From assembly GCF_025950095.1 (NCBI RefSeq), contig NZ_JAPDDR010000004.1, positions 62,001 through 126,000 of the forward strand: a stretch of DNA of 64,000 nt, given 5' to 3'. How positions within the stretch are numbered: the first letter of the stretch is position 1; every line of letters begins with the position of its first letter. Below the pieces are notes generated by a model, which worked only from the letters and a program-made list of their open reading frames with translations, made no database searches and was not told the origin of the DNA. Source of the DNA: Luteolibacter rhizosphaerae. Lineage in GTDB: Bacteria; Verrucomicrobiota; Verrucomicrobiia; Verrucomicrobiales; Akkermansiaceae. A program made the translations under genes and the position numbers. Positions 35,862 to 42,355 of the stretch are shown one piece after another.

Positions 35862-37280
35862 CTACTCCGCGGCAGGAGGAGGCTCGATGACCTGCACTCG
35901 CAGGAAGCCCTTCTGATTCAAGAGCGGGGCGGTGAAGCTCAGTGGGATACGGCCATCTGCCGCGGTGCCGATCGAGAGCGTTCCGGCGGCATCCTGCCAG
36001 AGATTCAGGTCGGGCGAAAACTGCACCTTCCATTTCGATCCGTTGGCCAGATTGTAAATGTCCGCCGGATTGAATTGATCCTGCGCAACCTCAAAGGAAA
36101 CGGCGATCTCTCCTGCGGACTGGGCGAGGCTGAGCGAGGCCGGGCGATCGTTCTGATCCGCCGGGTTCGAGGCGAAGAAGACTTCGAGGATATCCGCGGA
36201 GCCGTCGAAGTCGGAATCGGGCTCAGGACTGGGCTCGACCTGAACCAAAGTCGCGATCTCGCTCGGAAATTGGGCCTGACCTGTGGCGGGAGGCGGATAG
36301 AAATCGGCGGCTGCGGGGTAGGATGTGCCCACGATTCTGGACTCCACCTCGGCCGGCGTGAGTGCGGGATTCTTCGAGAGCTCGATGATGGCCGCGGCGG
36401 TGGTCAGAGCGGCAGAGGGACTGGTGCCCGACATCGTGTCATAGCCTCCCGAGAGCGGGGTGTCGTAGTCGATGGTGCGGACATTCTCGCCGGGCGCATA
36501 GAGGTCCACCGGGTAGCCCCAGTTCGAGGTCGAGTATTTGGTGTTGGTGGTGCTGCTGGCACCGGCACAGATCACACCGGCACTGGAGCCGTAGACGGCG
36601 GGGATGTAACCTTCGGCCACATCCTTGTTCAGGTTGCCGGCGGAGACCACCACGGTGAGTCCGGCGGCCACGGCTGCGTCGATCGAACTTTTCAGCGTGT
36701 AGCTGCTCTCCGGGGTCTGCGTCCCGCTGGCGATGCAGATGACGCCCGGGATGCGCGGCGTGGTGGAAAGGTGCCGCGAGCGCGCGTTCAGCACGGCGGA
36801 AGCGATGTTCCCCGGATCGGTGTCGGAGTTGGCCTCGGTGGTGCCTTCGTAAACGTCGTAGAGGACGGCTTGGATCGGCGTTCCCTGTGCCGCGCCCGTC
36901 TCGGGGCCTGCGATCACCGAGAGCATCTTGGTGCCATGAGTGAAGGCCTTGGCCTTGCCGGCTCCCACGCGGACATTCGCGATGATGCTGAGCTTGGGAT
37001 TGCGCTTGAACCAGGTTGCCCAGCCGTTGGTTTGCTTGACCCCGGTATCGATCAGGTAGAGCCGGACCGGATTCGTGGTCTCCTGATAGGAGTAGGACGT
37101 GCGGGCGAGATCGCCGCCGTCATTGAGGCGTCCGAGGGCCCAGCCGGCATCCTGAATATCGCCGTTCGGCACCATCCGCGCGGGTCCCTCCGCGTGCGCG
37201 TGCGCACACAGAAAGATAAAGGGCGCGCAGAGCAGCGCCCGGAAAAACCCGGTCACAGGACTAGACGAAGTTTCGCTCAC
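35862..37280 (-). CDS. Subtilisin-like S8 family serine protease, exported
   Basis: A 472-residue protein with signal peptide (ALLCAPFIFLCAHAHAEG). The S8 domain covers about 50-330, with the catalytic triad in VRLYLIDTGVKQTNGW (Asp), AFTHGTKMLSVIAGPETG (His) and GYDTMSGTSPSAALTTAAAI (Ser), plus the oxyanion asparagine in VVVSAGNLNKDV. The last 110 residues are a beta-rich region (FQVAQD-type strands, WKVQFSPDLNLWQDAAG) seen in many verrucomicrobial exported proteins. It lies between the CHAT gene and the divergent TpsB gene, where it could process the TpsA substrate. That role is inferred from position. Confidence 0.93.
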   Translation of the reverse strand: MSETSSSPVTGFFRALLCAPFIFLCAHAHAEGPARMVPNGDIQDAGWALGRLNDGGDLARTSYSYQETTNPVRLYLIDTGVKQTNGWATWFKRNPKLSIIANVRVGAGKAKAFTHGTKMLSVIAGPETGAAQGTPIQAVLYDVYEGTTEANSDTDPGNIASAVLNARSRHLSTTPRIPGVICIASGTQTPESSYTLKSSIDAAVAAGLTVVVSAGNLNKDVAEGYIPAVYGSSAGVICAGASSTTNTKYSTSNWGYPVDLYAPGENVRTIDYDTPLSGGYDTMSGTSPSAALTTAAAIIELSKNPALTPAEVESRIVGTSYPAAADFYPPPATGQAQFPSEIATLVQVEPSPEPDSDFDGSADILEVFFASNPADQNDRPASLSLAQSAGEIAVSFEVAQDQFNPADIYNLANGSKWKVQFSPDLNLWQDAAGTLSIGTAADGRIPLSFTAPLLNQKGFLRVQVIEPPPAAE

Positions 37281-37392
37281 GTTTTGGGAAGGTTGGCGGA
37301 GGGAGCTGGGGATGCATATCTAACTTCCTAACCATTTGTCCAGCTTTTATAATGAACTGCATATATGCTTTGAAGTCCGAAAATCCTTATAA

Positions 37393-37431
37393 TTCCAAGG
37401 TCTTGGAAGCTGTATTTGTAAAAAATACAGC
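37393..37431. promoter_or_regulatory. Two adjacent palindromes in the subtilase/TpsB intergenic region
   Basis: TTCCAAG-GT-CTTGGAA (37393-37408) is followed directly by GCTGTATTT-GTAAA-AAATACAGC (37409-37431), both perfect. They sit in an AT-rich 253-base divergent promoter region (37281-37533) that also has TATAAT-like sequences near 37350 and 37390. They may be operators or transcribed hairpins. Confidence 0.45.
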
Positions 37432-37533
37432 GAGGTTGATGATTCATTTTAAAAAGATTTAGCTATCTGTTTGGCTTTGCCTTGATAGCAAGGAATTGCT
37501 TATTATCACGCCGAAGCACTTGTTGTTTTTGGC

Positions 37534-39183
37534 ATGCGGTTCCTCCTCGCCATTGCCCTGCTCACGACAACCCGGGGGGAATCGCTTCCCGGAGTAGGAC
37601 CGCGTGTGCCGGAAGCGGCCCCGGTCGAATCCCTGCCGCCGGTGCGTGCCGCATCCGATGCAGGCGAAGGTGGAGAGCTGCTCGCTTCGCGGCTGACCGC
37701 GATTCAATTGCTCTCTCCGCAAGGTGGGGCGTTGAAGGAAGCGGGCCCGGGTCTCTCGGCATCGGAGGATCTTCTGCTGCCTTCGCCCCGGACTCTGGCT
37801 GCCCGTTTGGGGAAATGGCTGGATCGTCCGTTACGCGCGGATGCTTTGGCTGCGCTGGCGGACGAGATCCTGATCCACTACGATGGCGAGGGCCTTCCGG
37901 TCGTGGGAGTGGATGCCCTGCAGCAGGATCTCTCGAAGGGGGTACTGCAACTGCGGGTGGAAATCGGACGTTACGGTGAGGTCGGCGTGTCTAAGCCCAA
38001 GTATGGCGATCCCGAGAAAATTCAAAAAGGTCTGCACCTCCGGCCGGGTGAGCTGGTGCGGCGTGGCGAGATCGACGAGCAGACGGCGTGGTACGGGCGC
38101 ACCAGTTTCCGGAAGCCCCGGCTCTTCGTTTCCCCCGGTTTGGAGCCCGCCACCGCGGATCTCCTGATCGACTTTGAAGAGACGAAGCCTTGGCTGGTGA
38201 CGACCGGCTACGAAAACAGCGGGCCGGATATCCTAGGGCGCGACCGCTTCCTGCTGGGAGTGGTCGGCTGGACGCCCGGCGAGCATCTGCTGGCCTGGCA
38301 GAGCGTCGTGGGCATGCCGGCCTCCTCCTTGCTGGCGAACTCCCTGCGCTGGGAAATTCCGTTTCATGCGAGCCACCAGCGCCTGCAACTTGATGCGGCT
38401 TATGCGGAGGTGCTCTCGCGCTATGCGACCTCCGGTATTCCAGTGGAGAGCGAAGGCTCCTCGTGGTCGTTCGGGGCCCTGCACAAGATTCCGCTGCCCT
38501 CCTGGGGTGGTTGGCGGCAGAGCTTCGGAGTCGGCTTGGAAGCGAAGGGGACCGACCAATTCCTACTTTTCGGCGGTGGATCCTTTTCTCCGGGCGAGGT
38601 AGTGCTGGTCCACGGGAAGCTCAGCCACGAGATGGTCCGGGCTTGGGAGAGCGGGGGGGCTTCCTTCGAGAGTTCGCTTTACGCGGCGCCAGGCAGCTTG
38701 GGAGGGAAGAACGAGGATCCAGCCTTCGAGGCCTACGATCCGGCGGCAGACTCCAGCTACGTCTTCGGTCGCTTTTCCGGAGAAGGGTGGTGGACGCCCG
38801 GCGCGGACTGGCAGCTCCGCCTGAGGGGTGGGGCGCAGCTTGCGGATTCACGGCTTCTGCCTGCGGAGCAATTCGCGGCGGGGGGCTACCAGACGGTGCG
38901 CGGCACGGCGGAGCGCGAGTTCTCCGCGGACTGTGGATGGAATCTCTCCTTGGAGCTGCTCTCGCCACTGATTTCGCCGGTAAAGGGGTGTCACTTCCGG
39001 ATGCTGGGTTTCTTCGATCATGCGGCGTTGGATCAGCGGGGTGGGCCGCAGTCCTCGCTTTCCGGAACCGGGCTGGGTGTCCGGATGCGTTTGGTGGACC
39101 ACATCGATCTGCGCTTGGACCACGGCTGGCGCTTGGATGAGGCGGAGAATCGCACGCATTTCGGCGTGAATGTGAGCTTCTGA
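37534..39183 (+). CDS. TpsB-type outer-membrane secretion pore (ShlB/FhaC/HecB)
   Basis: A 549-residue protein of normal TpsB length. Signal peptide MRFLLAIALLTTTRGE, a proline-rich linker, POTRA-like repeats at about 85-220 (LAALADEILIHYDGEGLPVV, VGVSKPKYGDPEKIQKGLHL) and a 16-stranded barrel (about 220-549). The loop-6 motif is present as AAGGYQTVRGTAEREF (VRG tetrad) and it ends in phenylalanine (FGVNVSF), the normal outer-membrane C-terminus. It should export a TPS-domain protein; the only candidate here is the short exoprotein at 31.6 kb. Confidence 0.9.
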   Translation: MRFLLAIALLTTTRGESLPGVGPRVPEAAPVESLPPVRAASDAGEGGELLASRLTAIQLLSPQGGALKEAGPGLSASEDLLLPSPRTLAARLGKWLDRPLRADALAALADEILIHYDGEGLPVVGVDALQQDLSKGVLQLRVEIGRYGEVGVSKPKYGDPEKIQKGLHLRPGELVRRGEIDEQTAWYGRTSFRKPRLFVSPGLEPATADLLIDFEETKPWLVTTGYENSGPDILGRDRFLLGVVGWTPGEHLLAWQSVVGMPASSLLANSLRWEIPFHASHQRLQLDAAYAEVLSRYATSGIPVESEGSSWSFGALHKIPLPSWGGWRQSFGVGLEAKGTDQFLLFGGGSFSPGEVVLVHGKLSHEMVRAWESGGASFESSLYAAPGSLGGKNEDPAFEAYDPAADSSYVFGRFSGEGWWTPGADWQLRLRGGAQLADSRLLPAEQFAAGGYQTVRGTAEREFSADCGWNLSLELLSPLISPVKGCHFRMLGFFDHAALDQRGGPQSSLSGTGLGVRMRLVDHIDLRLDHGWRLDEAENRTHFGVNVSF

Positions 39184-39715
39184 CAGATTTTTTGAGGTCC
39201 GGAAATCTTTGATTTCCAAAGCTTCTGTTCGTCCTGATGAAATTGTTTTAGAGAATTCTCAGATTTTTTGGAAATCCGCGGAGCTGGATTGCGATTGGTT
39301 CAGTAATGACGAGCTACTCCCCCAGCTTCCAGCACAAGACCGCCGCTCCGGGGGGGGCGATCCGGTCCATGGGAGCCAAAGGAGAAGCAAGTCGTGGAAG
39401 CGCGGCGCAAGGTGACGGGGGTCGCCAAGTGGCCGCTACCTTCCAGCACGCGGAACTCCGGATGGGGGGAACGGCTGGCAGGAACGGGAATCCAATCAAT
39501 CGTGCGAGCCGGGGGGCTTTGCATGCTGGATCCCGCCTCCTGTGCCGTCTGTCCGGCTACCGCCCCCCAGGGAACGGCGCACCACCGGATGCTCAGCCGG
39601 TGGCGCCGCCAACCCTGACATTTTCCAGCCATCGGTATCATGGGCTCATCGAGCGGGATCGGGGGATCCCGTTGCGCCACTAACACCGGACCGGGGTGGT
39701 CTTTGCCCCGGCTCA
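39184..39715. other. GC-rich structured intergenic region, no supported gene
   Basis: The 532 bases after TpsB contain no convincing gene; open frames on both strands give low-complexity translations. The first 110 bases are AT-rich and include the recurrent motif copy A. From 39300 the sequence is rich in hairpins with G/C-run loops: CGGGATC-GGG-GGATCCCG near 39655, ACCACCGG/CCGGTGG near 39580-39605, CCGGGG/CCCCGG near 39690-39711. CTTCCAGCAC is repeated directly (about 39328 and 39441). It ends at a strong bidirectional terminator. A structured RNA is possible but unproven. Confidence 0.45.
39262..39298 (+). promoter_or_regulatory. Recurrent upstream motif, copy A
   Basis: GATTTTTTGGAAATC, 12 bases, then TTGCGATTGG, followed by TTCAGTAATGAC. 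Matches copies at 52736-52770 (plus) and 30554-30588 (minus). Copy B precedes a real gene start with almost the same CAGTxATGAC context. Confidence 0.4.
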
Positions 39716-39770
39716 AAAAAGTCGGAATCGCCAATCCGGGGGGATTAAAGCGGTTCCGGCTTTTTGCTTT
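39716..39770. terminator. Strong bidirectional intrinsic terminator
   Basis: A 16-bp stem with two G-U pairs: AAAAAGTCGGAATCGC (39716-39731) against GCGGTTCCGGCTTTTT (39750-39765), loop of 18 bases containing GGGGGG. TTTTTGCTTTT follows on the plus strand and TTTTTT is on the minus strand. It can end the HNH-gene transcript and any plus-strand transcript from 39.2-39.7 kb. Confidence 0.9.
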
Positions 39771-39809
39771 TGCAGGAGAGGGAGTCCTCGGGGCGGCTGG
39801 GGAAACCGC

Positions 39810-40634
39810 TCAGCCGCGGTTGCCGGGGATCAGAGATTCCAGCGGGCGAGACCCGCCACCGAGATGGACCATCGCGTGGCAATTGGCACAGACCACTGCG
39901 AGGTCATCCAGATGTGTGAGGGTGCCGTCACCTGCTTCTGACCGTGGCTTGCGATGGTGGACCTGTGCGAAGCCGGCTCCTAGTTCTCCGTAAACTTCCT
40001 CAAAATCGAAAGCGCAACCGGGAGTCTCGCAGCGGAGGCGTCCATCCGGAGCAAGGGTCTTGGCATGTTCGAGCTTGGCTTTCCTGAGGGCTGTCTCACG
40101 AGAGCGGTGGCGCACCAAGCTCTCCTTTGGGATTCCTTCGAATGCTTGAAGGAGTCCGGTTTTCGCTCCCAAGCGGACCCCGTGCTTTCTCATGTAATCC
40201 GACCAGAGTTCTTCCAAGTCGGAAGCAGCAGGGTGGGAGATGCTCACTCCGGAAGACTGGGAATTCATCGGTAGACCGGAAAGGATGTCATCCGCATGGG
40301 GACGCACATCGAAGGGAGGATCCGATGCGGGATCCAAGACGGCATCGGGGACGAATTGCACATAGAGCGCCCGCTTGCCCTTGGCGGCCAGCTCTTCGTT
40401 CCAATGAGGCCGCTCGAAAGGGGATCGGGTGACCCATCCTGAAGCCACGATGCCCTTGGGTTCCACCGCTTGGCGAAGAAAGAATATTCTCGAGCCAAGA
40501 GGGATCGCGCGCGTCCGACCACAACTCCACCTGATGCGACCGGGAACTTGGCCGCGATCGATGATGCCGAAGAGATCGGCCAAGTCGGGCGAACTGAATT
40601 CCTTCGGGTTCCAGGTAAGAAGGTAGGCTGGCAT
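39810..40634 (-). CDS. EVE-like domain plus HNH endonuclease (type IV restriction candidate)
   Basis: A 274-residue protein. The N-terminal 130 residues start MPAYLLTWNPKEFSSPDLAD and include SRIFFLRQAVEPKGIVASGW, a pattern of EVE/PUA-like modified-base readers. A helical linker follows, then a C-terminal HNH domain with cysteines in RCETPGCAFDFEE, the core GFAQVHHRKPRSEAGDGT and VVCANCHAMVHLGGG. Such EVE-HNH proteins cut DNA carrying modified cytosines and act against phages with hypermodified DNA. MPAYLL (40634) is the likely start; ATG 40652 adds six residues. It follows the VOC gene by about 50 bases. Confidence 0.82.
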   Translation of the reverse strand: MPAYLLTWNPKEFSSPDLADLFGIIDRGQVPGRIRWSCGRTRAIPLGSRIFFLRQAVEPKGIVASGWVTRSPFERPHWNEELAAKGKRALYVQFVPDAVLDPASDPPFDVRPHADDILSGLPMNSQSSGVSISHPAASDLEELWSDYMRKHGVRLGAKTGLLQAFEGIPKESLVRHRSRETALRKAKLEHAKTLAPDGRLRCETPGCAFDFEEVYGELGAGFAQVHHRKPRSEAGDGTLTHLDDLAVVCANCHAMVHLGGGSRPLESLIPGNRG

Positions 40635-40687
40635 TTTTTTGGGGGGAAGCATCGCAGGAGATCCCGCGGCCAGGCGGGAAATGGAAC

Positions 40688-41053
40688 TCAGTCGCGGAAA
40701 CAGATCTCGAAGCGATTCCCGCAGGGGTCTTCAAAGAAAACGGCGTAGTAGCTTTCTTCGTAGTCCATCGGGCCCTCGATGTTACGGGCTCCCGCGTTGC
40801 GAGCGATGGCAGAGATGCGATCCACTTCCTCTTGGCTGGCCGCTTGAAAAGCGACCCGGTTCTCGTTGGCGAGATGGGAAGGCGATTCGGTGATACCGAA
40901 GAATTGGGAGCCATCCATGGACTCGAATTGAAGCCAGCCCTCGACGTCCTGTTCGCGGATGAAGCCGAGCGCGGGGAGGAGGATCCGGTAGAAGCTCTCC
41001 GCCGCCGCGAGATCGGGGACGCGCAAGTCGATGTGATCGTAGAGGCGGGGCAT
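40688..41053 (-). CDS. VOC superfamily (glyoxalase/dioxygenase-like) protein
   Basis: A 121-residue single VOC unit. MPRLYDHIDLRVPDLAAAES supplies the first metal-ligand position (H7) and NRFEICFRD the last (E116). The middle ligand position, usually histidine in a gHxAF context, reads ENRVAFQAAS, so the metal site is incomplete in the monomer. Substrate unknown. It starts three bases after the VCBS gene stop and precedes the EVE-HNH gene. Confidence 0.85.
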   Translation of the reverse strand: MPRLYDHIDLRVPDLAAAESFYRILLPALGFIREQDVEGWLQFESMDGSQFFGITESPSHLANENRVAFQAASQEEVDRISAIARNAGARNIEGPMDYEESYYAVFFEDPCGNRFEICFRD

Positions 41054-41056
41054 GAT

Positions 41057-42214
41057 TCAGGGGCGCTCGTTCCAGTAGACGATCAGATTCTTGGTCGCAC
41101 GGCCGGCGGCGATGATGTCCGGCTTCCCGTCGCCATTGAGGTCGGCCACCTTGAAGTCCTCGCAGGCCATGGTGTTGTCATCGACAGTGGCGTGAAGCTT
41201 CCACATGCTGCCATCCTCCACAGTGGGAATATAGAGGCGGATGCCGACCTTCTGGTTCTTATCCGCCTTCCTCCAGCCCGCGATGATCTGGTCGTAGCCG
41301 AGCCCGAGGAAATCGGCAGTGGCGAGGGCGTGGCCTTCCGCAAGGCCATCATCTAACAGGACGCGCTTGGCCGACCAGAGTCCGTCCGCGGCTTCGGGGT
41401 TCACGGCCACCTCGTTGCCGTGGAAGGGCTCAATGGTGGCGATCATGCGCTTGCCATCCGGCAGCTTGCCAAGGCGAACTTCCCCGCTGCCCTTTTCCGT
41501 CATGCGGGTGGGGTTCCAGCCGTCGCCGGCCTTCCGGAGCAGGTGCACTCCTTCCTTGCAGGCGACGAGCATCGACTCGCCCGGAGTGCCGGGCCAGGTG
41601 ACGGGATCGAAGTTGTGGGCGAGGTGAAACTGGTCGCTGATCACGAAGGTGGGCCACTGCTTGCCTGCTTCCTTTTGCGGCTGGTAGCCGAGGAAGCGGA
41701 TGCCATCGCCCTCGGTGTTCACGTTGTTGCAGCCGTGCAGGGGCAGGACGGCGAGGAAGAAGCTCTCCGCCGCTTCCTTCACCCAGTACATGCGGTGGAC
41801 CGTGGGCTCGCGGTGCTGCTCCTGCGCGGTCCACTCCCCGGTCCTGTCCCCGGGTGCGGTGAGGGTGAAAACGGCGCCGCTATTCTTGGTGTCCCCGGGA
41901 TTCCATTCCGCGCCGATGGCGACCTCCGCTTTCTTGTCGTGATCGATATCGCAGGCGGCGACGCAAACGTGATCAAGCTTGGTGAGAGCGCCGGTCATGC
42001 GGTGCTTGCTCCACTCCGGGTTCTTGTACCACAAGGTCTCCTTGGCATCGACGAGCACGATGTCCTGCTTGCCGTCGCCATCGATGTCCGCGATCGAGAG
42101 TCCGTAGCCGATGCCCAGCTTGGCATCGAGGGTTTGGGCGCGAAACTTGGCAGGCGGGGCCTCTGGCAGGGCGTGCAGCGGGGCGGCGAGGAGCAGGTAG
42201 AGGAAGCGGCGCAT
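41057..42214 (-). CDS. Exported VCBS/FG-GAP repeat protein
   Basis: A 385-residue protein with a short signal peptide (MRRFLYLLLAAPLHALPE). It is a beta-propeller of VCBS-type repeats with calcium-binding DxDxDG loops, for example SIADIDGDGKQDIVLVDA and KVADLNGDGKPDIIAAGR. No catalytic motif is visible. Such proteins are very common in Verrucomicrobia and are probably surface or periplasmic binding proteins. It is divergent from the CxxCH dehydrogenase-like gene with about 140 bases between them. Confidence 0.85.
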   Translation of the reverse strand: MRRFLYLLLAAPLHALPEAPPAKFRAQTLDAKLGIGYGLSIADIDGDGKQDIVLVDAKETLWYKNPEWSKHRMTGALTKLDHVCVAACDIDHDKKAEVAIGAEWNPGDTKNSGAVFTLTAPGDRTGEWTAQEQHREPTVHRMYWVKEAAESFFLAVLPLHGCNNVNTEGDGIRFLGYQPQKEAGKQWPTFVISDQFHLAHNFDPVTWPGTPGESMLVACKEGVHLLRKAGDGWNPTRMTEKGSGEVRLGKLPDGKRMIATIEPFHGNEVAVNPEAADGLWSAKRVLLDDGLAEGHALATADFLGLGYDQIIAGWRKADKNQKVGIRLYIPTVEDGSMWKLHATVDDNTMACEDFKVADLNGDGKPDIIAAGRATKNLIVYWNERP

Positions 42215-42355
42215 GGCGGGGATGGATACGTGGAGGTGGAGCTGAAACTTGGAGGAGGAATGACGAATGTCGAATTTCCGAATTCGGAATGAAGTGTGTC
42301 GGGGAGGAGTTCGTCATGCACGGAAGCATGCGGTCGATCCTGGCGTAAGATTGCC

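Noticed and set aside
39300-39734. Open frames of 125 and 144 codons on the two strands after TpsB
   Set aside because: Both translations are low-complexity and lack motifs; hairpins and the terminator fit a non-coding region better.
39300-39770. RNase P RNA, tmRNA, 6S or SRP RNA
   Set aside because: I looked for the conserved cores (GAGGAAAGUCC and ACAGAA; tmRNA ends; SRP GGUCAGG-type core) on both strands and did not find them.
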